Assembly: GCF_026212465.1 (NCBI RefSeq)
Contig: NC_080059.1
Coordinates: 25,621,292 to 25,685,291 of the forward strand
Direction of reading: 5' to 3'
Source: Amaranthus tricolor
Lineage: Eukaryota > Streptophyta > Magnoliopsida > Caryophyllales > Amaranthaceae
DNA length: 64,000 nucleotides
Both the position numbers and the translations under genes were made by a program. The notes beneath the pieces are model-generated. The model did not search any database. It was not told the DNA's origin and was given only the letters and a program-made list of their open reading frames with translations. Of this stretch, positions 37,205-49,803 are shown in pieces. Each line of letters begins with the position of its first letter. Positions within the stretch are counted from its first letter, which is position 1.

Positions 37205-37987
37205 ATGGGCACTTGTGGAGATTTGGCGGAAATGTTGCGAGTTATTACTAAAAAATTGAACAACTTGGGTAAAAGATGTTTTATATGTAAAGATAAAAGT
37301 CATCTTACTTGTAAATGTCCTTTCAAATCTATTTTACCTTCCAAATGTTCCATTATGGAAGAAGAAGAGAAAATGTATAAGTCCCTTGTCCTAGAGAAAG
37401 AAGATCATGTAGATGAAGAAATACTCCGAGAGGAACTTGTAATTAAACTTGGGGAGAAGAGCCATGAAAATGTTTTTTATCAAACAAAAGTTGAAGAGTC
37501 CATAGAGTTGAACATATCTGGCTTCAAAGTTTCCAATGATAAAAATGAGGAGCCAATTGATGAAAAGCAAGTTGAACCCATAGAAAATATTGGAATTAAA
37601 CAACCAAATACCAATTTTAACAATCATTTTGATTTACGTAGTTTTTATTTGGTGCAAGAAAAACTAAAAAATCTCATCGATGAAAAGTGTGTTAAATTTG
37701 GGTATATTTTTGAAGAAAAGGAGTTGATTAGAGGAAATACACATATTGAAGCTTGTCAGATTGAACTTGTGTTTTTAGGAATAACCGAATTCGAGGTCGA
37801 ATTCTTTTCGAAGAAAAGGAGAATGATGCAAGATGATGCAATAGCAATCGGCTTATTCAAAATCAAATCACATGTCAATCTTTTTAACATATGGATATGG
37901 TTTATTTTAAGTTTCAAGTATGGTTTTGGACAATATTGTCTTCTGATCCAAGATCAAATACGTTATCTCATGAGCCGATTGCTTTAG
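37205..37987 (+). CDS. Gag-derived zinc-knuckle protein, array copy 12
   Basis: The predicted protein is identical to copy 1. Confidence 0.55.
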   Translation: MGTCGDLAEMLRVITKKLNNLGKRCFICKDKSHLTCKCPFKSILPSKCSIMEEEEKMYKSLVLEKEDHVDEEILREELVIKLGEKSHENVFYQTKVEESIELNISGFKVSNDKNEEPIDEKQVEPIENIGIKQPNTNFNNHFDLRSFYLVQEKLKNLIDEKCVKFGYIFEEKELIRGNTHIEACQIELVFLGITEFEVEFFSKKRRMMQDDAIAIGLFKIKSHVNLFNIWIWFILSFKYGFGQYCLLIQDQIRYLMSRLL

Positions 37988-38681
37988 TTCTTGAAGTACT
38001 TGATTTTAATCCTTTTAAATCTGAATTTGTTACATGTCTAACTTGGGTTGAAGATTAAGTGAAGCTACATATATATTGGTTGGACGTCACTTTGATAGGT
38101 CCAAGTTTAGTTATTTTTTTTAAAGTCTTTTTACCACTTAAATCTGATTAATTAGCTACTGCATGCTTAGGGAACAACTTAAATCAGCCTAATGCATGCT
38201 TTGGAGGCTATTTAATGTTGTTTTGTGAGTTCCAATGCTTGTTCCCCATGCTTGGACGTCCCACCTTAATTTCTCTTGCTTTTTAGCTTCCTTTTGCTGT
38301 TGTAACTCTATTTAAAGAGAGCTATTCATGAATGAAAGTTCAGACTTGTTTTATGAATCAACCTTTGTGTTTTCTTCTTGCCTATCTTTGTGTTTGTCCA
38401 AGGTTAACAAGAGTTCTTTAATACTTTGAGTGTGTTCTTGAGTATTAAACTAGGGGAGATTGAGTTTGTCTTGTCTCTAGCCTAAATACTATTGCATTGA
38501 GTTTGTTCTTGTGCTTTGGTTGTCCTATTTTCATTCAAATATACATTCTGCCCAAATTACTTCTTCTTTCTTTTCTTTTGTCCTTCTCCTTCCTTAATCA
38601 TTTAGGAAGTCTTGAGTTAGCATTTACATCATTTGGTATCAGAAGCTTTTGGTGGATCGAAAGGGTGTTTAAAAAAAAAAA

Positions 38682-39464
38682 ATGGGCACTTGTGGAGATT
38701 TGGCGGAAATGTTGCGAGTTATTACTAAAAAATTGAACAACTTGGGTAAAAGATGTTTTATATGTAAAGATAAAAGTCATCTTACTTGTAAATGTCCTTT
38801 CAAATCTATTTTACCTTCCAAATGTTCCATTATGGAAGAAGAAGAGAAAATGTATAAGTCCCTTGTCCTAGAGAAAGAAGATCATGTAGATGAAGAAATA
38901 CTCCGAGAGGAACTTGTAATTAAACTTGGGGAGAAGAGCCATGAAAATGTTTTTTATCAAACAAAAGTTGAAGAGTCCATAGAGTTGAACATATCTGGCT
39001 TCAAAGTTTCCAATGATAAAAATGAGGAGCCAATTGATGAAAAGCAAGTTGAACCCATAGAAAATATTGGAATTAAACAACCAAATACCAATTTTAACAA
39101 TCATTTTGATTTACGTAGTTTTTATTTGGTGCAAGAAAAACTAAAAAATCTCATCGATGAAAAGTGTGTTAAATTTGGGTATATTTTTGAAGAAAAGGAG
39201 TTGATTAGAGGAAATACACATATTGAAGCTTGTCAGATTGAACTTGTGTTTTTAGGAATAACCGAATTCGAGGTCGAATTCTTTTCGAAGAAAAGGAGAA
39301 TGATGCAAGATGATGCAATAGCAATCGGCTTATTCAAAATCAAATCACATGTCAATCTTTTTAACATATGGATATGGTTTATTTTAAGTTTCAAGTATGG
39401 TTTTGGACAATATTGTCTTCTGATCCAAGATCAAATACGTTATCTCATGAGCCGATTGCTTTAG
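38682..39464 (+). CDS. Gag-derived zinc-knuckle protein, array copy 13
   Basis: The predicted protein is identical to copy 1. Confidence 0.55.
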   Translation: MGTCGDLAEMLRVITKKLNNLGKRCFICKDKSHLTCKCPFKSILPSKCSIMEEEEKMYKSLVLEKEDHVDEEILREELVIKLGEKSHENVFYQTKVEESIELNISGFKVSNDKNEEPIDEKQVEPIENIGIKQPNTNFNNHFDLRSFYLVQEKLKNLIDEKCVKFGYIFEEKELIRGNTHIEACQIELVFLGITEFEVEFFSKKRRMMQDDAIAIGLFKIKSHVNLFNIWIWFILSFKYGFGQYCLLIQDQIRYLMSRLL

Positions 39465-40158
39465 TTCTTGAAGTACTTGATTTTAATCCTTTTAAATCTG
39501 AATTTGTTACATGTCTAACTTGGGTTGAAGATTAAGTGAAGCTACATATATATTGGTTGGACGTCACTTTGATAGGTCCAAGTTTAGTTATTTTTTTTAA
39601 AGTCTTTTTACCACTTAAATCTGATTAATTAGCTACTGCATGCTTAGGGAACAACTTAAATCAGCCTAATGCATGCTTTGGAGGCTATTTAATGTTGTTT
39701 TGTGAGTTCCAATGCTTGTTCCCCATGCTTGGACGTCCCACCTTAATTTCTCTTGCTTTTTAGCTTCCTTTTGCTGTTGTAACTCTATTTAAAGAGAGCT
39801 ATTCATGAATGAAAGTTCAGACTTGTTTTATGAATCAACCTTTGTGTTTTCTTCTTGCCTATCTTTGTGTTTGTCCAAGGTTAACAAGAGTTCTTTAATA
39901 CTTTGAGTGTGTTCTTGAGTATTAAACTAGGGGAGATTGAGTTTGTCTTGTCTCTAGCCTAAATACTATTGCATTGAGTTTGTTCTTGTGCTTTGGTTGT
40001 CCTATTTTCATTCAAATATACATTCTGCCCAAATTACTTCTTCTTTCTTTTCTTTTGTCCTTCTCCTTCCTTAATCATTTAGGAAGTCTTGAGTTAGCAT
40101 TTACATCATTTGGTATCAGAAGCTTTTGGTGGATCGAAAGGGTGTTTAAAAAAAAAAA

Positions 40159-40941
40159 ATGGGCACTTGTGGAGATTTGGCGGAAATGTTGCGAGTTATT
40201 ACTAAAAAATTGAACAACTTGGGTAAAAGATGTTTTATATGTAAAGATAAAAGTCATCTTACTTGTAAATGTCCTTTCAAATCTATTTTACCTTCCAAAT
40301 GTTCCATTATGGAAGAAGAAGAGAAAATGTATAAGTCCCTTGTCCTAGAGAAAGAAGATCATGTAGATGAAGAAATACTCCGAGAGGAACTTGTAATTAA
40401 ACTTGGGGAGAAGAGCCATGAAAATGTTTTTTATCAAACAAAAGTTGAAGAGTCCATAGAGTTGAACATATCTGGCTTCAAAGTTTCCAATGATAAAAAT
40501 GAGGAGCCAATTGATGAAAAGCAAGTTGAACCCATAGAAAATATTGGAATTAAACAACCAAATACCAATTTTAACAATCATTTTGATTTACGTAGTTTTT
40601 ATTTGGTGCAAGAAAAACTAAAAAATCTCATCGATGAAAAGTGTGTTAAATTTGGGTATATTTTTGAAGAAAAGGAGTTGATTAGAGGAAATACACATAT
40701 TGAAGCTTGTCAGATTGAACTTGTGTTTTTAGGAATAACCGAATTCGAGGTCGAATTCTTTTCGAAGAAAAGGAGAATGATGCAAGATGATGCAATAGCA
40801 ATCGGCTTATTCAAAATCAAATCACATGTCAATCTTTTTAACATATGGATATGGTTTATTTTAAGTTTCAAGTATGGTTTTGGACAATATTGTCTTCTGA
40901 TCCAAGATCAAATACGTTATCTCATGAGCCGATTGCTTTAG
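40159..40941 (+). CDS. Gag-derived zinc-knuckle protein, array copy 14
   Basis: The predicted protein is identical to copy 1. Confidence 0.55.
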   Translation: MGTCGDLAEMLRVITKKLNNLGKRCFICKDKSHLTCKCPFKSILPSKCSIMEEEEKMYKSLVLEKEDHVDEEILREELVIKLGEKSHENVFYQTKVEESIELNISGFKVSNDKNEEPIDEKQVEPIENIGIKQPNTNFNNHFDLRSFYLVQEKLKNLIDEKCVKFGYIFEEKELIRGNTHIEACQIELVFLGITEFEVEFFSKKRRMMQDDAIAIGLFKIKSHVNLFNIWIWFILSFKYGFGQYCLLIQDQIRYLMSRLL

Positions 40942-41635
40942 TTCTTGAAGTACTTGATTTTAATCCTTTTAAATCTGAATTTGTTACATGTCTAACTTGG
41001 GTTGAAGATTAAGTGAAGCTACATATATATTGGTTGGACGTCACTTTGATAGGTCCAAGTTTAGTTATTTTTTTTAAAGTCTTTTTACCACTTAAATCTG
41101 ATTAATTAGCTACTGCATGCTTAGGGAACAACTTAAATCAGCCTAATGCATGCTTTGGAGGCTATTTAATGTTGTTTTGTGAGTTCCAATGCTTGTTCCC
41201 CATGCTTGGACGTCCCACCTTAATTTCTCTTGCTTTTTAGCTTCCTTTTGCTGTTGTAACTCTATTTAAAGAGAGCTATTCATGAATGAAAGTTCAGACT
41301 TGTTTTATGAATCAACCTTTGTGTTTTCTTCTTGCCTATCTTTGTGTTTGTCCAAGGTTAACAAGAGTTCTTTAATACTTTGAGTGTGTTCTTGAGTATT
41401 AAACTAGGGGAGATTGAGTTTGTCTTGTCTCTAGCCTAAATACTATTGCATTGAGTTTGTTCTTGTGCTTTGGTTGTCCTATTTTCATTCAAATATACAT
41501 TCTGCCCAAATTACTTCTTCTTTCTTTTCTTTTGTCCTTCTCCTTCCTTAATCATTTAGGAAGTCTTGAGTTAGCATTTACATCATTTGGTATCAGAAGC
41601 TTTTGGTGGATCGAAAGGGTGTTTAAAAAAAAAAA

Positions 41636-42418
41636 ATGGGCACTTGTGGAGATTTGGCGGAAATGTTGCGAGTTATTACTAAAAAATTGAACAACTTGGG
41701 TAAAAGATGTTTTATATGTAAAGATAAAAGTCATCTTACTTGTAAATGTCCTTTCAAATCTATTTTACCTTCCAAATGTTCCATTATGGAAGAAGAAGAG
41801 AAAATGTATAAGTCCCTTGTCCTAGAGAAAGAAGATCATGTAGATGAAGAAATACTCCGAGAGGAACTTGTAATTAAACTTGGGGAGAAGAGCCATGAAA
41901 ATGTTTTTTATCAAACAAAAGTTGAAGAGTCCATAGAGTTGAACATATCTGGCTTCAAACTTTCCAATGATAAAAATGAGGAGCCAATTGATGAAAAGCA
42001 AGTTGAACCCATAGAAAATATTGGAATTAAACAACCAAATACCAATTTTAACAATCATTTTGATTTACGTAGTTTTTATTTGGTGCAAGAAAAACTAAAA
42101 AATCTCATCGATGAAAAGTGTGTTAAATTTGGGTATATTTTTGAAGAAAAGGAGTTGATTAGAGGAAATACACATATTGAAGCTTGTCAGATTGAACTTG
42201 TGTTTTTAGGAATAACCGAATTCGAGGTCGAATTCTTTTCGAAGAAAAGGAGAATGATGCAAGATGATGCAATAGCAATCGGCTTATTCAAAATCAAATC
42301 ACATGTCAATCTTTTTAACATATGGATATGGTTTATTTTAAGTTTCAAGTATGGTTTTGGACAATATTGTCTTCTGATCCAAGATCAAATACGTTATCTC
42401 ATGAGCCGATTGCTTTAG
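41636..42418 (+). CDS. Gag-derived zinc-knuckle protein, array copy 15 (V109L)
   Basis: It carries V109L through the same G to C change (41960) as copy 10, exactly five units (7,385 bp) away. This suggests block duplication or gene conversion. Confidence 0.55.
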   Translation: MGTCGDLAEMLRVITKKLNNLGKRCFICKDKSHLTCKCPFKSILPSKCSIMEEEEKMYKSLVLEKEDHVDEEILREELVIKLGEKSHENVFYQTKVEESIELNISGFKLSNDKNEEPIDEKQVEPIENIGIKQPNTNFNNHFDLRSFYLVQEKLKNLIDEKCVKFGYIFEEKELIRGNTHIEACQIELVFLGITEFEVEFFSKKRRMMQDDAIAIGLFKIKSHVNLFNIWIWFILSFKYGFGQYCLLIQDQIRYLMSRLL

Positions 42419-43112
42419 TTCTTGAAGTACTTGATTTTAATCCTTTTAAATCTGAATTTGTTACATGTCTAACTTGGGTTGAAGATTAAGTGAAGCTACA
42501 TATATATTGGTTGGACGTCACTTTGATAGGTCCAAGTTTAGTTATTTTTTTTAAAGTCTTTTTACCACTTAAATCTGATTAATTAGCTACTGCATGCTTA
42601 GGGAACAACTTAAATCAGCCTAATGCATGCTTTGGAGGCTATTTAATGTTGTTTTGTGAGTTCCAATGCTTGTTCCCCATGCTTGGACGTCCCACCTTAA
42701 TTTCTCTTGCTTTTTAGCTTCCTTTTGCTGTTGTAACTCTATTTAAAGAGAGCTATTCATGAATGAAAGTTCAGACTTGTTTTATGAATCAACCTTTGTG
42801 TTTTCTTCTTGCCTATCTTTGTGTTTGTCCAAGGTTAACAAGAGTTCTTTAATACTTTGAGTGTGTTCTTGAGTATTAAACTAGGGGAGATTGAGTTTGT
42901 CTTGTCTCTAGCCTAAATACTATTGCATTGAGTTTGTTCTTGTGCTTTGGTTGTCCTATTTTCATTCAAATATACATTCTGCCCAAATTACTTCTTCTTT
43001 CTTTTCTTTTGTCCTTCTCCTTCCTTAATCATTTAGGAAGTCTTGAGTTAGCATTTACATCATTTGGTATCAGAAGCTTTTGGTGGATCGAAAGGGTGTT
43101 TAAAAAAAAAAA

Positions 43113-43895
43113 ATGGGCACTTGTGGAGATTTGGCGGAAATGTTGCGAGTTATTACTAAAAAATTGAACAACTTGGGTAAAAGATGTTTTATATGTAAAG
43201 ATAAAAGTCATCTTACTTGTAAATGTCCTTTCAAATCTATTTTACCTTCCAAATGTTCCATTATGGAAGAAGAAGAGAAAATGTATAAGTCCCTTGTCCT
43301 AGAGAAAGAAGATCATGTAGATGAAGAAATACTCCGAGAGGAACTTGTAATTAAACTTGGGGAGAAGAGCCATGAAAATGTTTTTTATCAAACAAAAGTT
43401 GAAGAGTCCATAGAGTTGAACATATCTGGCTTCAAAGTTTCCAATGATAAAAATGAGGAGCCAATTGATGAAAAGCAAGTTGAACCCATAGAAAATATTG
43501 GAATTAAACAACCAAATACCAATTTTAACAATCATTTTGATTTACGTAGTTTTTATTTGGTGCAAGAAAAACTAAAAAATCTCATCGATGAAAAGTGTGT
43601 TAAATTTGGGTATATTTTTGAAGAAAAGGAGTTGATTAGAGGAAATATACATATTGAAGCTTGTCAGATTGAACTTGTGTTTTTAGGAATAGCCGAATTC
43701 GAGGTCGAATTCTTTTCGAAGAAAAGGAGAATGATGCAAGATGATGCAATAGCAATCGGCTTATTCAAAATCAAATCACATGTCAATCTTTTTAACATAT
43801 GGATATGGTTTATTTTAAGTTTCAAGTATGGTTTTGGACAATATTGTCTTCTGATCCAAGATCAAATACGTTATCTCATGAGCCGATTGCTTTAG
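43113..43895 (+). CDS. Gag-derived zinc-knuckle protein, array copy 16 (T179I, T194A)
   Basis: It differs from copy 1 at T179I (C to T at 43648) and T194A (A to G at 43692). It is the first of the right-hand variants. Confidence 0.55.
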   Translation: MGTCGDLAEMLRVITKKLNNLGKRCFICKDKSHLTCKCPFKSILPSKCSIMEEEEKMYKSLVLEKEDHVDEEILREELVIKLGEKSHENVFYQTKVEESIELNISGFKVSNDKNEEPIDEKQVEPIENIGIKQPNTNFNNHFDLRSFYLVQEKLKNLIDEKCVKFGYIFEEKELIRGNIHIEACQIELVFLGIAEFEVEFFSKKRRMMQDDAIAIGLFKIKSHVNLFNIWIWFILSFKYGFGQYCLLIQDQIRYLMSRLL

Positions 43896-44589
43896 TTCTT
43901 GAAGTACTTGATTTTAATCCTTTTAAATCTGAATTTGTTACATGTCTAACTTGGGTTGAAGATTAAGTGAAGCTACATATATATTGGTTGGACGTCACTT
44001 TGATAGGTCCAAGTTTAGTTATTTTTTTTAAAGTCTTTTTACCACTTAAATCTGATTAATTAGCTACTGCATGCTTAGGGAACAACTTAAATCAGCCTAA
44101 TGCATGCTTTGGAGGCTATTTAATGTTGTTTTGTGAGTTCCAATGCTTGTTCCCCATGCTTGGACGTCCCACCTTAATTTCTCTTGCTTTTTAGCTTCCT
44201 TTTGCTGTTGTAACTCTATTTAAAGAGAGCTATTCATGAATGAAAGTTCAGACTTGTTTTATGAATCAACCTTTGTGTTTTCTTCTTGCCTATCTTTGTG
44301 TTTGTCCAAGGTTAACAAGAGTTCTTTAATACTTTGAGTGTGTTCTTGAGTATTAAACTAGGGGAGATTGAGTTTGTCTTGTCTCTAGCCTAAATACTAT
44401 TGCATTGAGTTTGTTCTTGTGCTTTGGTTGTCCTATTTTCATTCAAATATACATTCTGCCCAAATTACTTCTTCTTTCTTTTCTTTTGTCCTTCTCCTTC
44501 CTTAATCATTTAGGAAGTCTTGAGTTAGCATTTACATCATTTGGTATCAGAAGCTTTTGGTGGATCGAAAGGGTGTTTAAAAAAAAAAA

Positions 44590-45372
44590 ATGGGCACTTG
44601 TGGAGATTTGGCGGAAATGTTGCGAGTTATTACTAAAAAATTGAACAACTTGGGTAAAAGATGTTTTATATGTAAAGATAAAAGTCATCTTACTTGTAAA
44701 TGTCCTTTCAAATCTATTTTACCTTCCAAATGTTCCATTATGGAAGAAGAAGAGAAAATGTATAAGTCCCTTGTCCTAGAGAAAGAAGATCATGTAGATG
44801 AAGAAATACTCCGAGAGGAACTTGTAATTAAACTTGGGGAGAAGAGCCATGAAAATGTTTTTTATCAAACAAAAGTTGAAGAGTCCATAGAGTTGAACAT
44901 ATCTGGCTTCAAAGTTTCCAATGATAAAAATGAGGAGCCAATTGATGAAAAGCAAGTTGAACCCATAGAAAATATTGGAATTAAACAACCAAATACCAAT
45001 TTTAACAATCATTTTGATTTACGTAGTTTTTATTTGGTGCAAGAAAAACTAAAAAATCTCATCGATGAAAAGTGTGTTAAATTTGGGTATATTTTTGAAG
45101 AAAAGGAGTTGATTAGAGGAAATATACATATTGAAGCTTGTCAGATTGAACTTGTGTTTTTAGGAATAGCCGAATTCGAGGTCGAATTCTTTTCGAAGAA
45201 AAGGAGAATGATGCAAGATGATGCAATAGCAATCGGCTTATTCAAAATCAAATCACATGTCAATCTTTTTAACATATGGATATGGTTTATTTTAAGTTTC
45301 AAGTATGGTTTTGGACAATATTGTCTTCTGATCCAAGATCAAATACGTTATCTCATGAGCCGATTGCTTTAG
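44590..45372 (+). CDS. Gag-derived zinc-knuckle protein, array copy 17 (T179I, T194A)
   Basis: The same two substitutions as copy 16; the predicted proteins are identical. Confidence 0.55.
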   Translation: MGTCGDLAEMLRVITKKLNNLGKRCFICKDKSHLTCKCPFKSILPSKCSIMEEEEKMYKSLVLEKEDHVDEEILREELVIKLGEKSHENVFYQTKVEESIELNISGFKVSNDKNEEPIDEKQVEPIENIGIKQPNTNFNNHFDLRSFYLVQEKLKNLIDEKCVKFGYIFEEKELIRGNIHIEACQIELVFLGIAEFEVEFFSKKRRMMQDDAIAIGLFKIKSHVNLFNIWIWFILSFKYGFGQYCLLIQDQIRYLMSRLL

Positions 45373-46066
45373 TTCTTGAAGTACTTGATTTTAATCCTTT
45401 TAAATCTGAATTTGTTACATGTCTAACTTGGGTTGAAGATTAAGTGAAGCTACATATATATTGGTTGGACGTCACTTTGATAGGTCCAAGTTTAGTTATT
45501 TTTTTTAAAGTCTTTTTACCACTTAAATCTGATTAATTAGCTACTGCATGCTTAGGGAACAACTTAAATCAGCCTAATGCATGCTTTGGAGGCTATTTAA
45601 TGTTGTTTTGTGAGTTCCAATGCTTGTTCCCCATGCTTGGACGTCCCACCTTAATTTCTCTTGCTTTTTAGCTTCCTTTTGCTGTTGTAACTCTATTTAA
45701 AGAGAGCTATTCATGAATGAAAGTTCAGACTTGTTTTATGAATCAACCTTTGTGTTTTCTTCTTGCCTATCTTTGTGTTTGTCCAAGGTTAACAAGAGTT
45801 CTTTAATACTTTGAGTGTGTTCTTGAGTATTAAACTAGGGGAGATTGAGTTTGTCTTGTCTCTAGCCTAAATACTATTGCATTGAGTTTGTTCTTGTGCT
45901 TTGGTTGTCCTATTTTCATTCAAATATACATTCTGCCCAAATTACTTCTTCTTTCTTTTCTTTTGTCCTTCTCCTTCCTTAATCATTTAGGAAGTCTTGA
46001 GTTAGCATTTACATCATTTGGTATCAGAAGCTTTTGGTGGATCGAAAGGGTGTTTAAAAAAAAAAA

Positions 46067-46849
46067 ATGGGCACTTGTGGAGATTTGGCGGAAATGTTGC
46101 GAGTTATTACTAAAAAATTGAACAACTTGGGTAAAAGATGTTTTATATGTAAAGATAAAAGTCATCTTACTTGTAAATGTCCTTTCAAATCTATTTTACC
46201 TTCCAAATGTTCCATTATGGAAGAAGAAGAGAAAATGTATAAGTCCCTTGTCCTAGAGAAAGAAGATCATGTAGATGAAGAAATACTCCGAGAGGAACTT
46301 GTAATTAAACTTGGGGAGAAGAGCCATGAAAATGTTTTTTATCAAACAAAAGTTGAAGAGTCCATAGAGTTGAACATATCTGGCTTCAAAGTTTCCAATG
46401 ATAAAAATGAGGAGCCAATTGATGAAAAGCAAGTTGAACCCATAGAAAATATTGGAATTAAACAACCAAATACCAATTTTAACAATCATTTTGATTTACG
46501 TAGTTTTTATTTGGTGCAAGAAAAACTAAAAAATCTCATCGATGAAAAGTGTGTTAAATTTGGGTATATTTTTGAAGAAAAGGAGTTGATTAGAGGAAAT
46601 ACACATATTGAAGCTTGTCAGATTGAACTTGTGTTTTTAGGAATAACCGAATTCGAGGTCGAATTCTTTTCGAAGAAAAGGAGAATGATGCAAGATGATG
46701 CAATAGCAATCGGCTTATTCAAAATCAAATCACATGTCAATCTTTTTAACATATGGATATGGTTTATTTTAAGTTTCAAGTATGGTTTTGGACAATATTG
46801 TCTTCTGATCCAAGATCAAATACGTTATCTCATGAGCCGATTGCTTTAG
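46067..46849 (+). CDS. Gag-derived zinc-knuckle protein, array copy 18
   Basis: The predicted protein is identical to copy 1, although copies 17 and 19 on either side both carry T179I and T194A. Confidence 0.55.
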   Translation: MGTCGDLAEMLRVITKKLNNLGKRCFICKDKSHLTCKCPFKSILPSKCSIMEEEEKMYKSLVLEKEDHVDEEILREELVIKLGEKSHENVFYQTKVEESIELNISGFKVSNDKNEEPIDEKQVEPIENIGIKQPNTNFNNHFDLRSFYLVQEKLKNLIDEKCVKFGYIFEEKELIRGNTHIEACQIELVFLGITEFEVEFFSKKRRMMQDDAIAIGLFKIKSHVNLFNIWIWFILSFKYGFGQYCLLIQDQIRYLMSRLL

Positions 46850-47543
46850 TTCTTGAAGTACTTGATTTTAATCCTTTTAAATCTGAATTTGTTACATGTC
46901 TAACTTGGGTTGAAGATTAAGTGAAGCTACATATATATTGGTTGGACGTCACTTTGATAGGTCCAAGTTTAGTTATTTTTTTTAAAGTCTTTTTACCACT
47001 TAAATCTGATTAATTAGCTACTGCATGCTTAGGGAACAACTTAAATCAGCCTAATGCATGCTTTGGAGGCTATTTAATGTTGTTTTGTGAGTTCCAATGC
47101 TTGTTCCCCATGCTTGGACGTCCCACCTTAATTTCTCTTGCTTTTTAGCTTCCTTTTGCTGTTGTAACTCTATTTAAAGAGAGCTATTCATGAATGAAAG
47201 TTCAGACTTGTTTTATGAATCAACCTTTGTGTTTTCTTCTTGCCTATCTTTGTGTTTGTCCAAGGTTAACAAGAGTTCTTTAATACTTTGAGTGTGTTCT
47301 TGAGTATTAAACTAGGGGAGATTGAGTTTGTCTTGTCTCTAGCCTAAATACTATTGCATTGAGTTTGTTCTTGTGCTTTGGTTGTCCTATTTTCATTCAA
47401 ATATACATTCTGCCCAAATTACTTCTTCTTTCTTTTCTTTTGTCCTTCTCCTTCCTTAATCATTTAGGAAGTCTTGAGTTAGCATTTACATCATTTGGTA
47501 TCAGAAGCTTTTGGTGGATCGAAAGGGTGTTTAAAAAAAAAAA

Positions 47544-48326
47544 ATGGGCACTTGTGGAGATTTGGCGGAAATGTTGCGAGTTATTACTAAAAAATTGAAC
47601 AACTTGGGTAAAAGATGTTTTATATGTAAAGATAAAAGTCATCTTACTTGTAAATGTCCTTTCAAATCTATTTTACCTTCCAAATGTTCCATTATGGAAG
47701 AAGAAGAGAAAATGTATAAGTCCCTTGTCCTAGAGAAAGAAGATCATGTAGATGAAGAAATACTCCGAGAGGAACTTGTAATTAAACTTGGGGAGAAGAG
47801 CCATGAAAATGTTTTTTATCAAACAAAAGTTGAAGAGTCCATAGAGTTGAACATATCTGGCTTCAAAGTTTCCAATGATAAAAATGAGGAGCCAATTGAT
47901 GAAAAGCAAGTTGAACCCATAGAAAATATTGGAATTAAACAACCAAATACCAATTTTAACAATCATTTTGATTTACGTAGTTTTTATTTGGTGCAAGAAA
48001 AACTAAAAAATCTCATCGATGAAAAGTGTGTTAAATTTGGGTATATTTTTGAAGAAAAGGAGTTGATTAGAGGAAATATACATATTGAAGCTTGTCAGAT
48101 TGAACTTGTGTTTTTAGGAATAGCCGAATTCGAGGTCGAATTCTTTTCGAAGAAAAGGAGAATGATGCAAGATGATGCAATAGCAATCGGCTTATTCAAA
48201 ATCAAATCACATGTCAATCTTTTTAACATATGGATATGGTTTATTTTAAGTTTCAAGTATGGTTTTGGACAATATTGTCTTCTGATCCAAGATCAAATAC
48301 GTTATCTCATGAGCCGATTGCTTTAG
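47544..48326 (+). CDS. Gag-derived zinc-knuckle protein, array copy 19 (T179I, T194A)
   Basis: The same two substitutions as copies 16 and 17. Confidence 0.55.
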   Translation: MGTCGDLAEMLRVITKKLNNLGKRCFICKDKSHLTCKCPFKSILPSKCSIMEEEEKMYKSLVLEKEDHVDEEILREELVIKLGEKSHENVFYQTKVEESIELNISGFKVSNDKNEEPIDEKQVEPIENIGIKQPNTNFNNHFDLRSFYLVQEKLKNLIDEKCVKFGYIFEEKELIRGNIHIEACQIELVFLGIAEFEVEFFSKKRRMMQDDAIAIGLFKIKSHVNLFNIWIWFILSFKYGFGQYCLLIQDQIRYLMSRLL

Positions 48327-49020
48327 TTCTTGAAGTACTTGATTTTAATCCTTTTAAATCTGAATTTGTTACATGTCTAACTTGGGTTGAAGATTAAGTG
48401 AAGCTACATATATATTGGTTGGACGTCACTTTGATAGGTCCAAGTTTAGTTATTTTTTTTAAAGTCTTTTTACCACTTAAATCTGATTAATTAGCTACTG
48501 CATGCTTAGGGAACAACTTAAATCAGCCTAATGCATGCTTTGGAGGCTATTTAATGTTGTTTTGTGAGTTCCAATGCTTGTTCCCCATGCTTGGACGTCC
48601 CACCTTAATTTCTCTTGCTTTTTAGCTTCCTTTTGCTGTTGTAACTCTATTTAAAGAGAGCTATTCATGAATGAAAGTTCAGACTTGTTTTATGAATCAA
48701 CCTTTGTGTTTTCTTCTTGCCTATCTTTGTGTTTGTCCAAGGTTAACAAGAGTTCTTTAATACTTTGAGTGTGTTCTTGAGTATTAAACTAGGGGAGATT
48801 GAGTTTGTCTTGTCTCTAGCCTAAATACTATTGCATTGAGTTTGTTCTTGTGCTTTGGTTGTCCTATTTTCATTCAAATATACATTCTGCCCAAATTACT
48901 TCTTCTTTCTTTTCTTTTGTCCTTCTCCTTCCTTAATCATTTAGGAAGTCTTGAGTTAGCATTTACATCATTTGGTATCAGAAGCTTTTGGTGGATCGAA
49001 AGGGTGTTTAAAAAAAAAAA

Positions 49021-49803
49021 ATGGGCACTTGTGGAGATTTGGCGGAAATGTTGCGAGTTATTACTAAAAAATTGAACAACTTGGGTAAAAGATGTTTTAT
49101 ATGTAAAGATAAAAGTCATCTTACTTGTAAATGTCCTTTCAAATCTATTTTACCTTCCAAATGTTCCATTATGGAAGAAGAAGAGAAAATGTATAAGTCC
49201 CTTGTCCTAGAGAAAGAAGATCATGTAGATGAAGAAATACTCCGAGAGGAACTTGTAATTAAACTTGGGGAGAAGAGCCATGAAAATGTTTTTTATCAAA
49301 CAAAAGTTGAAGAGTCCATAGAGTTGAACATATCTGGCTTCAAAGTTTCCAATGATAAAAATGAGGAGCCAATTGATGAAAAGCAAGTTGAACCCATAGA
49401 AAATATTGGAATTAAACAACCAAATACCAATTTTAACAATCATTTTGATTTACGTAGTTTTTATTTGGTGCAAGAAAAACTAAAAAATCTCATCGATGAA
49501 AAGTGTGTTAAATTTGGGTATATTTTTGAAGAAAAGGAGTTGATTAGAGGAAATATACATATTGAAGCTTGTCAGATTGAACTTGTGTTTTTAGGAATAA
49601 CCGAATTCGAGGTCGAATTCTTTTCGAAGAAAAGGAGAATGATGCAAGATGATGCAATAGCAATCGGCTTATTCAAAATCAAATCACATGTCAATCTTTT
49701 TAACATATGGATATGGTTTATTTTAAGTTTCAAGTATGGTTTTGGACAATATTGTCTTCTGATCCAAGATCAAATACGTTATCTCATGAGCCGATTGCTT
49801 TAG
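49021..49803 (+). CDS. Gag-derived zinc-knuckle protein, array copy 20 (T179I)
   Basis: It carries T179I only. This is the intermediate between the copy 1 type and the double variant of copies 16, 17 and 19. Confidence 0.55.
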   Translation: MGTCGDLAEMLRVITKKLNNLGKRCFICKDKSHLTCKCPFKSILPSKCSIMEEEEKMYKSLVLEKEDHVDEEILREELVIKLGEKSHENVFYQTKVEESIELNISGFKVSNDKNEEPIDEKQVEPIENIGIKQPNTNFNNHFDLRSFYLVQEKLKNLIDEKCVKFGYIFEEKELIRGNIHIEACQIELVFLGITEFEVEFFSKKRRMMQDDAIAIGLFKIKSHVNLFNIWIWFILSFKYGFGQYCLLIQDQIRYLMSRLL